Shown piece after piece: positions 9,299 through 19,547 of a DNA stretch of 64,000 nucleotides (within the stretch, counting starts at the first letter, position 1; each line of letters opens with the position of its first letter). Origin of the DNA: Caballeronia grimmiae (GTDB taxonomy: Bacteria; Pseudomonadota; Gammaproteobacteria; Burkholderiales; Burkholderiaceae); contig NZ_JFHE01000003.1 in NCBI RefSeq assembly GCF_000698555.1, positions 62,001 to 126,000 of the forward strand. Direction: 5' to 3'. The notes below the pieces were generated by a model, which saw only the letters and a list, made by a program, of their open reading frames with translations, made no database searches and had not been told where the DNA came from. The position numbers and the translations under genes are program-made.

Positions 9299-10333
9299 AT
9301 GAATTCCGAGACGCATTCAACGACACCGCCCGCCACGCTCATCATCGCGTCGAGGGAAAGCCGGCTCGCCATGTGGCAGGCCGAGCACGTGCGGTGTGCG
9401 CTGCACAAATTATATCCATCTTGCGACGTCAAAATTCTCGGAATGACGACGCGCGGCGATCAGATTCTGGATCGCACGCTGTCCAAAGTCGGCGGCAAGG
9501 GCCTCTTCGTCAAGGAACTCGAAGCCGCGCTCGCCGAAGGCCGCGCCGATCTGGCCGTGCATTCGCTGAAGGACGTGCCGATGCGATTGCCCGACGGCTT
9601 CACGCTCGGCGCGATTCTCGAACGCGAAGATCCGCGCGATGCCTTCGTGTCGCCGCATTACGCATCGCTGGCGGAATTGCCGGCGGGCAGCGTCGTCGGC
9701 ACGTCGAGCCTGCGCCGCGAAGCGATGATCCGCGCGCGCTTCCCGCATCTCGAAGTGCGGCCGTTGCGCGGCAATCTGGATACGCGCCTCGGCAAGCTGG
9801 ATCGCGGCGACTATGCAGCCATCATTCTCGCGGCGGCGGGACTCAAGCGGCTCGGCATGGAAGGGCGCATCCGCGCGTTGCTCGATGCGTCGGAGAGTCT
9901 GCCGGCTGCCGGTCAGGGCGCGCTCGGCATCGAGATTCGCGCGGACCGCGCCGATCTCGCCGCGTGGCTCCAGCCGCTGCACGATGAAGCGACCGCGCTC
10001 GCCGTCGAAGCGGAACGCGCGGTGTCGCGGGCGCTCGGCGGAAGCTGCGAAGTGCCGCTCGCCGCGTACGCGCATTGGCGTGACGACGCGCTCTATCTGC
10101 GCGGCGCGGTATCGCTGCCCGATGGCAAGCGCGTGCTGCGCGCCGAAGAGCACGTGCGCGCGCCCGATCTCGCGGGTGCGCTCGCGCTCGGCCAGCGCGT
10201 GTCGGCGGACCTGGAGGCGCAAGGCGCGATGGACATCGTCAACGCGCTCTCGACGATGAGCCGCGCCGACGCGCCCAACGCGGCCCCGGCGCGGGACGAC
10301 CGAGTGCCGCCGTCGGCGGCGGACCCGTCCTGA
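9299..10333 (+). CDS. hemC: Porphobilinogen deaminase (hydroxymethylbilane synthase)
   Basis: This 344-residue enzyme joins four porphobilinogens into hydroxymethylbilane in tetrapyrrole synthesis. Motifs: [17 protein letters not shown] near the start, [33 protein letters not shown], and [12 protein letters not shown], which holds the dipyrromethane-cofactor cysteine. A tail of about 20 residues extends past the usual end. The stop overlaps the hemDX start (TGATG), so the two are translationally coupled. No strong ribosome site is visible before the ATG at 9299. Confidence 0.97.
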   Translation: MNSETHSTTPPATLIIASRESRLAMWQAEHVRCALHKLYPSCDVKILGMTTRGDQILDRTLSKVGGKGLFVKELEAALAEGRADLAVHSLKDVPMRLPDGFTLGAILEREDPRDAFVSPHYASLAELPAGSVVGTSSLRREAMIRARFPHLEVRPLRGNLDTRLGKLDRGDYAAIILAAAGLKRLGMEGRIRALLDASESLPAAGQGALGIEIRADRADLAAWLQPLHDEATALAVEAERAVSRALGGSCEVPLAAYAHWRDDALYLRGAVSLPDGKRVLRAEEHVRAPDLAGALALGQRVSADLEAQGAMDIVNALSTMSRADAPNAAPARDDRVPPSAADPS

Positions 10334-12396
10334 TGGCGAGCCAGCGCCGCGCCACCGTCGTCATTACGCGGCCGGCCGGGCAGTCGTTGGGGCTCATCGA
10401 GCGGCTTCATCGCGCGCAGTTCGATGCGTTCGAATTTCCGCTAATCGACATTGCCCCCGTCGCCGACGACGCCCCGCTGCGCGCCGCCCTCGACGAACTC
10501 TACGGCCCCGAGCGTTACGCGCTCGTCGTGTTCGTTTCCCCGAACGCCATCGATCACGCGTTCGGCCGCCTGTTCGCGCCGTGGCCGGCGGACGTGCCGG
10601 TGGCGGTAGTCGGGCCGGGCAGCGTCGCGGCGCTCGCGCGGCAAGGCGTGAGCGCGCCGGGGCATCGCGTGATCAGTCCATCGGCGGAGCATGCCGATCC
10701 GCGTTTCGATTCCGAGGCGCTCTACGCAGCCATCGAAGCGCACTTCGGCGCGAACGGACTCGAAGGCAAGCGCGTGCTCATCGTGCGCGGCGACGGCGGG
10801 CGCGAGTGGCTCGCCGACCGCCTCGCGGAAGCGGGCGCGCGCGTCGAGAAAGCGGCGGCGTACCGGCGTCTGTTGCCGGAGCCGTCGATGCAGAAGTGGG
10901 AGCGCATCCACACGCTGCTCGCCGGCGAACCGCACGCGTGGCTGCTGACCAGTTCGGAAGGCGTACGCAATCTCGACGAACTCGCACGCGAGCATCTCAC
11001 CGCCGACGAGATCGCCCGGCTGAAGCGTGCGCCGGTGCTCTGCCCGCATCCGCGCATCGCCGAAGCCGCGCGCCAGACGGGTTTTGATAGGATTACGGTG
11101 TCCGGCGCCGGCGATGAGCGCATCGTGGAGGCGCTGGAAACCCTGTTTCCGCAGGATGCCGCCGCGCAGCCGCGTAGCGCGGGATCATCGACGCCGTCAT
11201 CGGCGGCTGTATCGACGGACAACGCACCGGCCCATTCGCCGGACAACTCACCGGCCCATCAACCGGCTCAATCACGCATGACTGATTCGAACGATTCCAA
11301 GAAAGCTTCACCTCAGCCGAACGTGACACCGCCGCTGCCTCCCAATACGCCGTTCACGCCCTACGAGCAGCAGAAGCGGCGGGGCAACGCGGGCACCGTA
11401 TTGTTGTGGTTCGTCGTCGCCATCGTGGCGATTGCCGCGGGCGCGGGCGGTTACGCGCTGAACCGCAAGGTCGACCGCAAGGAACAACAACTGACGCAGC
11501 GCGTCGCGCAGGCCGATGCGCAAAACGCCGATTTGCGCGCGAAGGCCGAACAGGCCGCGAACGCAACCGGCGCGCTCAACACGCAGATCATCCAGTTGCA
11601 AGGCAAGCTCAACGATGCCGAAGCGCACAGCCAGGCGTTGCAGCAGCAGTATCAGGACCTCGCGAGCAATCGCGACGACTGGACGCTGGCCGAAGTCGAG
11701 CAGATTCTGTCGAGCGCGAGCCAGCAGCTGCAACTGACCGGCAACGTGCAGCTCGCGCTGTTCGCGCTCGAGAGCGCCGACACGCGCCTCGCCGCGACGA
11801 CCGGCCCGCAAGTGGTGTCCATTCGCAAGGCCATCGCGCAGGACATGGACAAGCTGAAAGCCGCGCCGACGACCGATCTCACCGGCCTCGCCATCAAGCT
11901 CGATACCGCCATCGAACAGATCGACGGGCTGCCGCTAGCAGGCGAAGCGCCGATCGAGCGTGCGCGCGCACAGGCCGCGACGCCCGCCGATAGCGCGTCG
12001 ATCGCGGCGGCCACCGGCGAGCCGCGCTGGAAGGTGCTGTGGCGGCAGATCACGACCGGCATCGGGCAGCAGCTGGCGAGTCTCGTGTCGGTGCGGCGCA
12101 TCGACAACGCCGACGCCATGCTCACGTCGCCCGATCAGGGCTACTTCGTGCGCGAGAACGTGAAGCTGCGGCTGTTGTCCGCGCGTCTGTCCTTGCTGTC
12201 GCGCAGCGAACCGACGCTCAAGTCCGATCTCCAGGCCGCCGACGCGTCGCTGGCCCGCTACTTCGATCCGTCGTCGAAGAAAGTGCAGGCCGTGCGCGAG
12301 CTCGTGAAGCAGGTCGAACAGGCGTCGCTAGCGCTCGCCGTGCCGAACCTGAACGCGAGCCTCGCCGCCGTGCACCAGTTCAAGCGAGGCGGATGA
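10333..12396 (+). CDS. hemDX: Fused uroporphyrinogen-III synthase / HemX membrane protein
   Basis: This 687-residue fusion has two parts. Residues 1 to about 262 are HemD, which cyclises hydroxymethylbilane to uroporphyrinogen III (seen: VVITRPAGQS at the start, VVFVSPNAIDHAF, LIVRGDGGREWLADRL and LLTSSEGVRNL). A Ser/Pro/Ala-rich linker (about 275-350) contains an eight-residue tandem repeat. The remainder is HemX: one membrane helix near 355-377, a coiled-coil segment with many Gln/Ala/Glu, and a conserved C-terminal domain. HemX is commonly a separate gene; its exact role is unsettled. A methionine at residue 316 (ATG at 11278) could be a relic or an alternate HemX start. It overlaps hemC and hemY. 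Confidence 0.93.
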   Translation: MASQRRATVVITRPAGQSLGLIERLHRAQFDAFEFPLIDIAPVADDAPLRAALDELYGPERYALVVFVSPNAIDHAFGRLFAPWPADVPVAVVGPGSVAALARQGVSAPGHRVISPSAEHADPRFDSEALYAAIEAHFGANGLEGKRVLIVRGDGGREWLADRLAEAGARVEKAAAYRRLLPEPSMQKWERIHTLLAGEPHAWLLTSSEGVRNLDELAREHLTADEIARLKRAPVLCPHPRIAEAARQTGFDRITVSGAGDERIVEALETLFPQDAAAQPRSAGSSTPSSAAVSTDNAPAHSPDNSPAHQPAQSRMTDSNDSKKASPQPNVTPPLPPNTPFTPYEQQKRRGNAGTVLLWFVVAIVAIAAGAGGYALNRKVDRKEQQLTQRVAQADAQNADLRAKAEQAANATGALNTQIIQLQGKLNDAEAHSQALQQQYQDLASNRDDWTLAEVEQILSSASQQLQLTGNVQLALFALESADTRLAATTGPQVVSIRKAIAQDMDKLKAAPTTDLTGLAIKLDTAIEQIDGLPLAGEAPIERARAQAATPADSASIAAATGEPRWKVLWRQITTGIGQQLASLVSVRRIDNADAMLTSPDQGYFVRENVKLRLLSARLSLLSRSEPTLKSDLQAADASLARYFDPSSKKVQAVRELVKQVEQASLALAVPNLNASLAAVHQFKRGG
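11217..11264 (+). repeat. 24-bp tandem repeat in the HemD-HemX linker
   Basis: Two direct 24-base units (11217-11240 and 11241-11264) agree at 20 of 24 positions and encode DNAPAHSP and DNSPAHQP. They sit 14 bases before an in-frame ATG at 11278, where HemX-like sequence begins. Confidence 0.75.
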
Positions 12397-13589
12397 TGAC
12401 GATTCGTGGACTCATCTGGCTCGCGCTGCTGTTCGCGGTCGCGGTGATCGTCGCGACGGTCGGCGGTTTCAACGGCGGACAGGTTCTGTTCGTGGTGCCG
12501 CCGTATCGCGTGGACCTGTCGCTGAACCTGTTCGCGGTGGCGCTCGTCGTGCTGTTCATCGTGCTGTATGCGCTGATTCGCGCGGCGCGCGGCGTGTGGA
12601 AAATGCCGGAGCGCGTCGCCGCATACCGGGCGCGCAGCCGTCTTGCAAAGGCGAATGCGTCCTTGCGCGACGCCATCGGCCATCTGTACGCGGGCCGCTT
12701 CTCGAAGGCGGAGAAAGCCGCCCGCGATGCGCTTTCCGTCGATGCCAACAAGGGCGCCGCGGGTCTCGTCGGGGCGCACGCGGCGCATCGGCTGCATGAA
12801 TACGCGCGCCGCGACGAATGGCTCACGCACGTCACCGGCGCCGACTGGCAGGATGCCCGCCTCATGGCCACCGCCGACATGCGCGCCGATGGCCGCGACG
12901 CGGACGGCGCGCTCGTCGCGTTGACGGAAATGCAGGCGCAGGGCGGCCGGCGCATCCACGCGCAGCAGATAGCGTTGCGCGCCCAGCAGCAGTTGAAGAA
13001 CTGGGGCGAAGTGCTCAAGCTCGTGCGGATGCTGGAGAAGCGCGAGGCGCTGCATCCGGCGGTCGCGGTGCGGCTGCGTCAGGTTGCGGCGGAGAATCTG
13101 TTGCGCGATCGCCGGCACAATCCCGACGCGCTGCTCGAATTCTGGCAGTCGCTGTCGGTGACGGAGCGCCAGTCGCCGCGTCTCGCCGATCTTGCCGCCG
13201 AACTGCTGATCGCGCTCGATCGCCGTGCCGAAGCGAAAAAGATCGTCGAAGACGCGCTCGCGCATAACTGGGACGCGCGCCTGTTGCGGCGTTATCCGGA
13301 TTGCATCGTCGGCGGCGACGCGGTCCCGCTGATCCAGCGCGCCGAAGCGTGGCAGAAGGAACGCACCGAGGACGCGGATCTGCTCTTCACGCTCGGCAGG
13401 CTCTGCTTGCATCAGCAGTTGTGGGGCAAGGCGCAGGCGTTCCTCGAATCGGCGCTGAAGCTGGCCGATAACGAACCGCTGAAGATTCGGACGCATCGCG
13501 CGCTGGCTCGTCTGCACGAGCAACTCGGCGATGCCGAAAAGGCCGCCGAGCACTATCGCGCGAGCGCACTGGCGATGAACGTCGTGTAA
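12396..13589 (+). CDS. hemY: Heme biosynthesis-associated TPR protein HemY
   Basis: This 397-residue inner-membrane protein has two N-terminal membrane helices (about 5-25 and 42-62) followed by a helical TPR-like region (for example LYAGRFSKAEKAARDAL and LHEQLGDAEKAAEHYRAS). It is the HemY of the hemCDXY cluster, not protoporphyrinogen oxidase; the enterobacterial homolog is thought to help organise tetrapyrrole synthesis. Two adjacent ATG codons exist at 12393 and 12396. The second is preferred because GAGG (12386-12389) is then 6 bases upstream. It overlaps the hemDX stop and is followed by a strong terminator. Confidence 0.92.
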   Translation: MTIRGLIWLALLFAVAVIVATVGGFNGGQVLFVVPPYRVDLSLNLFAVALVVLFIVLYALIRAARGVWKMPERVAAYRARSRLAKANASLRDAIGHLYAGRFSKAEKAARDALSVDANKGAAGLVGAHAAHRLHEYARRDEWLTHVTGADWQDARLMATADMRADGRDADGALVALTEMQAQGGRRIHAQQIALRAQQQLKNWGEVLKLVRMLEKREALHPAVAVRLRQVAAENLLRDRRHNPDALLEFWQSLSVTERQSPRLADLAAELLIALDRRAEAKKIVEDALAHNWDARLLRRYPDCIVGGDAVPLIQRAEAWQKERTEDADLLFTLGRLCLHQQLWGKAQAFLESALKLADNEPLKIRTHRALARLHEQLGDAEKAAEHYRASALAMNVV

Positions 13590-13615
13590 GACGAATTCCG
13601 AGCCGAAGTCCTTGA

Positions 13616-13649
13616 AAGCCGCAGGCGCGTGAAGCGCCTGCGGCTTTTT
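13616..13649 (+). terminator. Terminator of the hemC-hemDX-hemY operon
   Basis: AGCCGCAGGCGC and GCGCCTGCGGCT form a perfect 12-bp stem with a 5-base loop, followed by five T residues, 27 bases after the hemY stop. Confidence 0.92.
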
Positions 13650-13750
13650 CATTTCTCCGCGTCTGTCCGTTCGTTGCCGCACGGCCCGCGACCGCCGTAG
13701 CGTGATCTATTCTCATTCAGCCGCCGGGACAGTCGGCTAAAGGAGACGAA

Positions 13751-15343
13751 GTGAACAGACCGAACAGGCTTCGAACCGTCGCCGCGCGGGCGCTCGGTGT
13801 CTTGCTGTCGTGCGCCGTATCGTCGCCCGCTTTTGCGCAGACAAGCGCGCCGCAATGGACAGGCACATGGTCCGCCGCGCCCGCCGTGACCAGCGATCCC
13901 GGCTTCGAGAATCAGACGATTCGCCAGATCGTGCACACGAGCATCGGCGGAACGGCGGCGCGTTTGCGGTTCTCCAATCTCTTCGGTGCGCAGCCGGTGA
14001 CCATCGGCAATGTGCATCTCGCGCAGCGGGCGAGCGGCGCGCAGACCGTCGCCGCGACCGATCGCGTCGCGACGTTCAACGGCCAGTCCTACGTGACGAT
14101 ACCGGCGGGCAGCTCCGTGTCGAGCGATACGATCGCCTTCCCGGTGCCGACGCTCGGCGACATCGCCGTGAGCGTTCACGTGCCGTCGAGGACGCCGCCG
14201 AATTCAACGGGACACGTCGCCGGATTGCAGGATGTCTATATCGCGCCCGGCGACGCAAGCGGCGATGCATCGTTCGCGGGCGGCGTCGCCAATGCGGCGG
14301 GCGAGCGATCGTATTACTTCCTGACCAATGTCGATGTGGTCAACGCGGGCGCGACCGGCGCGGTCGTCACGTTCGGTGCATCGATCACGGACGGCCTCTC
14401 GTCGGCGCCGAACACGAACGGGCGCTGGCCGAATCGATTGGCCGGGCGGCTCATCGGCGCGGGCATGAACGTGGGCGTGCTGAATCAGGGCATCAGCGGC
14501 AACAACTTCTTCTCGGACGGCGCTGCATCGGGCCAGGCGGGCCTCGCGCGCTTCGGCCGCGACGTGCTGCAACAGGCCAACGTGAAGTGGGTCATCGTGT
14601 CCGACGATGCGGTGAACAATCTGATCGGGGGCGATCCGCCGACCGCCCAGCGGCTCGTCGACGCATTTCGCGAACTGATCGCGCAAGCGCACGCCGCGAA
14701 CGTGAAGATCATCTGCTCGACGCTCACGCCGTTTCAGGGCGTTTCGCGATGGACGCCCGGCATCGAAAACACGCGGCAAGCGGTGAACGCCTTCCTGCGC
14801 GATAAATCCAGCGGATGCGATGGCCTGCTCGATCAGGCGCTCGCACTCGGCGGCGCGGGCATCGGCGCGAGTGCCTTCGCGGCAGCGTTCAATAGCGGCG
14901 ACAATCTGCATCCGAACGATGCGGGCATGCAAGCCATCGCCGATGCGGCGAATCTCGGCTGGTTCGCCGCCTTGCCCGCCGTGCGTGCGCCGTCGGGCTG
15001 CGGCCGGCTCGCGCCGGGCGAAGGGCTATTGGTCGGGCAGACGCTCGCTTCGTGCGACGGACGATTCTCGCTGACGCTCGGCCGCGACGGTTATCTCGCC
15101 ATCGTGGTCAACGGCGCGGCAATCTGGTCGTCGAGTGCTGCGGGAGAGCCGGGCGTCGCGATGCGTTTCGCGGAAGACGGCGCGCTGTCGCTCTACAACG
15201 CCAACGGCGCACGCGTGTGGCAGAGCACGAAAACGGATGCAGCCGGCTACGCCTACATGCAGCGCGACGGCAACCTCGTCGTCTATTCGACGGCCGGCAA
15301 GCCCGTGTGGGCGACCGGCACGGCGACCGGAGCGGCTCAGTAG
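13751..15343 (+). CDS. Secreted SGNH/GDSL hydrolase with bulb-type lectin domain
   Basis: The protein has 530 residues. Residues 1-29 are a signal peptide ending AFA. An N-terminal beta domain (about 35-190) precedes an SGNH esterase domain with block I TFGASITDG (Ser211), block II LNQGISGNN and block V DNLHPND (Asp384, His387). Block III, normally GxND, reads AVNN at 287-290, keeping the Asn but changing Gly and Asp. Residues about 417-530 form a bulb-type (mannose-binding-like) lectin with the RDGNLVVYS motif, suggesting attachment to a carbohydrate. The substrate is unknown. Translation starts at GTG after AAAGGAGA. It converges with the rhodanese gene, overlapping by 7 bases. Confidence 0.85.
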   Translation: MNRPNRLRTVAARALGVLLSCAVSSPAFAQTSAPQWTGTWSAAPAVTSDPGFENQTIRQIVHTSIGGTAARLRFSNLFGAQPVTIGNVHLAQRASGAQTVAATDRVATFNGQSYVTIPAGSSVSSDTIAFPVPTLGDIAVSVHVPSRTPPNSTGHVAGLQDVYIAPGDASGDASFAGGVANAAGERSYYFLTNVDVVNAGATGAVVTFGASITDGLSSAPNTNGRWPNRLAGRLIGAGMNVGVLNQGISGNNFFSDGAASGQAGLARFGRDVLQQANVKWVIVSDDAVNNLIGGDPPTAQRLVDAFRELIAQAHAANVKIICSTLTPFQGVSRWTPGIENTRQAVNAFLRDKSSGCDGLLDQALALGGAGIGASAFAAAFNSGDNLHPNDAGMQAIADAANLGWFAALPAVRAPSGCGRLAPGEGLLVGQTLASCDGRFSLTLGRDGYLAIVVNGAAIWSSSAAGEPGVAMRFAEDGALSLYNANGARVWQSTKTDAAGYAYMQRDGNLVVYSTAGKPVWATGTATGAAQ

Positions 15344-15660
15344 GTGGGAACGGACGGATCGACCTGACGCGACCACGCGTCGATGCCGCCGTACAGATTG
15401 AAGATGTTCGTGAAGCCGCGCGATTCGAGGAACATGCCGACCTGGGCGCTGCGCGCGCCGTGATGGCAGATGCAGACGATCTGCGCGTCGTCGTCGAGTT
15501 CTTCGCTGCGCGCGGGAATGTCGCGCATCGGAATGGACACGATGTTGTCCATCTTCGCCGTCTGAAGCTCCCACGGTTCGCGCACGTCGAGCAGCACGGG
15601 AGCGGGGCGGGACGAATCGGCGAGCCACGCGGCGAGTTCGGAAGCGGAGAGATTCTGCAT
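15337..15660 (-). CDS. Rhodanese-like sulfurtransferase
   Basis: This single-domain protein of 107 residues has LLDVREPWE near 23-31 and the active loop CHHGARS (Cys65), the persulfide-carrying cysteine of the rhodanese fold. It probably moves sulfane sulfur in the cytosol. It lies 65 bases downstream of the Pcm-like methyltransferase on the same strand and likely shares its transcript. The C-terminus overlaps the end of the SGNH hydrolase gene from the other strand. Confidence 0.9.
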   Translation of the reverse strand: MQNLSASELAAWLADSSRPAPVLLDVREPWELQTAKMDNIVSIPMRDIPARSEELDDDAQIVCICHHGARSAQVGMFLESRGFTNIFNLYGGIDAWSRQVDPSVPTY

Positions 15661-15725
15661 GGGAACGTGAGCGGACGATGATGATCCGCAGCGGCGGTGT
15701 CGCCGCGCCGCGGACCGGTTGACGT

Positions 15726-16379
15726 TCAGAACCTGAACGGCGAAGGATGCACCGCGTTCTTCAACGGCGCGACGAGCGTTTCGAACACATCGGACACGCG
15801 GAACTGCTTTTCGTCGACACGCGTGATGATCTGCGCCTTCATGACCGGCGCCGTGCCGACGAACGCCGCAATGCGCCCGCCGATGCTCAGCTGCTCGAGA
15901 AATTCCTGCGGCATGATCGGCAGACCGCCCGACACGCAGATGACGTCGTACGGCGCGCCTTCGTTCCAGCCGCGCGCGCCGTCGCCTTCGACGACCTGCG
16001 CGTTCGTCACGCCATTCGCGGCGAGGTTCTGCTTCGCGAATTCAGCCAGTTCCGGCGAGATTTCGACCGTCGTCACGCTGCGGCCGCGATGTGCGAGCAG
16101 CGACGCCATGTAGCCCGAGCCCGCGCCGATTTCGAGGACCGTTTCGGTCTTCTTCACCGCCAGTTCCTGCAGGATGCGCGCTTCGATCTTCGGCGCGAGC
16201 ATGCGTTCGCCGCCCGGCAGCGGAATTTCGAGGTCCGCGAAAGCGATGTTGCGATAGGCGGCGGGAACGAAGTTCTCGCGCTTGACGATCGACAGCAGGT
16301 TCAATACGTCCTGGTCCAGCACATCCCACGGACGAATCTGTTGCTCGATCATGTTGAAACGCGCTTGCTCGATGTTCAT
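15726..16379 (-). CDS. Protein-L-isoaspartate O-methyltransferase family protein
   Basis: The protein has 217 residues with a SAM-binding motif VLEIGAGSGYMASLLA near 80-95, preceded by the PCMT pattern AFADLEIPLPGGERMLAP. The family methylates isoaspartyl residues to start their repair. The N-terminus (MNIEQARFNMIEQQIRPWDV) is that of the betaproteobacterial branch, which differs from classic Pcm by lacking its longer N-terminus, so repair activity is probable but not certain. It is the first gene of a short leftward pair with the rhodanese. Confidence 0.85.
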   Translation of the reverse strand: MNIEQARFNMIEQQIRPWDVLDQDVLNLLSIVKRENFVPAAYRNIAFADLEIPLPGGERMLAPKIEARILQELAVKKTETVLEIGAGSGYMASLLAHRGRSVTTVEISPELAEFAKQNLAANGVTNAQVVEGDGARGWNEGAPYDVICVSGGLPIMPQEFLEQLSIGGRIAAFVGTAPVMKAQIITRVDEKQFRVSDVFETLVAPLKNAVHPSPFRF

Positions 16380-16504
16380 TTTCTGTGTGCGTGTTGACGA
16401 CCGGGAACATACGCCCCGATGCGCGGCGGGAAGCGGCGGAGCGGGGCGGATTGACTTCGCGATTGTAGCAAATCGATGCCTTTCGCCGCCCGCGCCGCGC
16501 GGGT

Positions 16505-17125
16505 CTAATGCGGCAGCCGGATATCGAACTTGAACGTGATGAGCCGCGCGACGAGGATGAACGCCGTCGACATCAGCACGTTATAGATCGGTTCGACGGC
16601 GAACTGCTCCAGCCCGATGTAGATCCAGCAGCCTGCGAACGCGCACACCGCGTAGGGCCGGGAATCGCGCAGGATCAGCGGGATTTCATTGCACAGCACG
16701 TCGCGCATGATGCCGCCGAACACGCCGGTCGTGACGCCCATCATCGTCGCGGTGAAGACGGGCATCTGCGCATCGAGGGCGATGGAGGTGCCCGACACGC
16801 TGAAGAGGCCGAGCCCGATGGCGTCGGTGACGAGGAGCGCGCGCTGGTCGAATAGACGCGTCGTGACGCGCAGGAAGTATGGCGCGAAGATCGCCATCGC
16901 GAAGATCGCGACTACGTATTCCTGATGCTCGACCCAGTAGAAGGGGCGGCGGGACAGCAGCACGTCGCGCACGGTGCCGCCGCCGAACGCGGTGGCGAGC
17001 GCGACGAGAAAAGCGCCGACCGCGTCGAGCCGGCGCTTCCTCGCTTCGATGAGGCCGGAGAGCGCATACGCGAAAATCGCGAACGCCTCCATGATGGAAA
17101 TGGCGAGCGTGAGCCTGGGATGCAC
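16505..17125 (-). CDS. Trimeric intracellular cation channel family protein (YicG/UPF0126)
   Basis: The protein has 206 residues and about seven membrane segments. The internally duplicated pattern is clear: GTVRDVLLSRRPFYW in the first half and GIMRDVLCNEIPLIL in the second, each with a Gly-rich kinked helix. Bacterial homologs are TRIC-type channels. The start is taken as GTG at 17125, with GGA 7 bases upstream; an ATG lies 11 codons later. It begins 11 bases after the Smr gene, so the two are co-transcribed. Confidence 0.87.
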   Translation of the reverse strand: MHPRLTLAISIMEAFAIFAYALSGLIEARKRRLDAVGAFLVALATAFGGGTVRDVLLSRRPFYWVEHQEYVVAIFAMAIFAPYFLRVTTRLFDQRALLVTDAIGLGLFSVSGTSIALDAQMPVFTATMMGVTTGVFGGIMRDVLCNEIPLILRDSRPYAVCAFAGCWIYIGLEQFAVEPIYNVLMSTAFILVARLITFKFDIRLPH

Positions 17126-17136
17126 GTGCGTTCCGT

Positions 17137-17925
17137 TCAGCGGGTCTTGTCTTGTGGATGGTTGTGATGCCGCGGCGTGCCGCCCGGTTGCAGCAGCACG
17201 AGCACGGCCCCCGCGCCGCCGTCGTGCGGACGCGCCTGGCAGAAGGCAATCACTTCGGCCTTCTGCACGAGCCACGCGCGCACCTTGCCCTTCAGCACGG
17301 GATGCTTGCCGATCGAGCCGAGCCCCTTGCCGTGAATCACGCGCAGGCAGCGCAGCCCGCGTTTCACCGATTCGCGGATGAACTCCGCAAGCGCCTCGCG
17401 GGCTTCTTCTCGCCGCATGCCGTGCAGATCGAGCTGCGCCTGCACGATCCACGCGCCGCGCCGCAGTTTCTTCACGACTTCCTGACTCACGCCCGGCCGG
17501 TGATAGGAGAGCGTTTCGTCGATGTCGAGCAGACTTTCGGGATCGTATTCGTCGGAGAGCGCTTCCTGCAGCACCGCTTCTTCGTCGCGCAGGCTTTGCA
17601 GCGGCAGCGGCGAGGGCGGCACGCGCGGCACGGTCGTGCGCGGCGGCGTCTTCAGCGGCTCGACCGCACCGATCGCGCGGCGAAAATCGTCGGCGTCGGC
17701 GACCGCCTCGCGCTCGGCCCGCGCTGCCGCGATGCGTTGGGCCTGGCGCTGGTCCGCGTCAGCTTTGAGCGCGGTCTTCAGCGACGCGAGACCGGCAAGC
17801 CCTTCGCGCTTCACCGCCGCCGACACCTCGCGCGGATCGGCCGGCTTCTGCGCGGGCGCGACGGCGCGCGGCGCTTCCCGGCGGCGGGCTTTCGGTTCCT
17901 TCGGGTGCGGATGATTTTTGGGCAT
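17137..17925 (-). CDS. Smr domain protein
   Basis: This 262-residue protein has a long charged N-terminal region (1-155, Lys/Arg/Pro/Ala-rich, likely disordered in part) followed by an Smr domain. The domain motifs LDLHGM (165-170) and HGKG (198-201) mark a DNA/RNA endonuclease fold found at the end of MutS2. Stand-alone family members (SmrA/SmrB type) nick nucleic acid; SmrB cleaves mRNA at collided ribosomes. Which activity applies here is not decidable by eye. It lies upstream of the TRIC-type gene and is separated from trxB by a terminator. Confidence 0.88.
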   Translation of the reverse strand: MPKNHPHPKEPKARRREAPRAVAPAQKPADPREVSAAVKREGLAGLASLKTALKADADQRQAQRIAAARAEREAVADADDFRRAIGAVEPLKTPPRTTVPRVPPSPLPLQSLRDEEAVLQEALSDEYDPESLLDIDETLSYHRPGVSQEVVKKLRRGAWIVQAQLDLHGMRREEAREALAEFIRESVKRGLRCLRVIHGKGLGSIGKHPVLKGKVRAWLVQKAEVIAFCQARPHDGGAGAVLVLLQPGGTPRHHNHPQDKTR

Positions 17926-18060
17926 CGTTCGGCCAGAAGAGTCGGCTGCGGGTCAAAAGCAAGCGGCTGAGGACGGCATCGACGCGGCGCGCCGATTGTG
18001 CCACGGGCGCGGCCGCCGTCGCATGCGCGAAGCCGAAACGCGCGCAGCCGTGCCGGGAAA

Positions 18061-18086
18061 CAAAAAACGGGCCGTGGCCCGTTTTG
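18061..18086 (-). terminator. Terminator of trxB
   Basis: On the minus strand, ACGGGCC and GGCCCGT pair around a two-base centre and are followed by a run of T residues, about 95 bases downstream of the trxB stop. Confidence 0.8.
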
Positions 18087-18180
18087 TCGTCGAAACGCCG
18101 GCGTGGTCGGCGTCGCGAAGCGTCGAATGCAGCGCGCCGAATCCCATTTTAGCGGCCCGGCGCGCGGTATCGCTTGCCGT

Positions 18181-19547
<1,367 letters not shown>

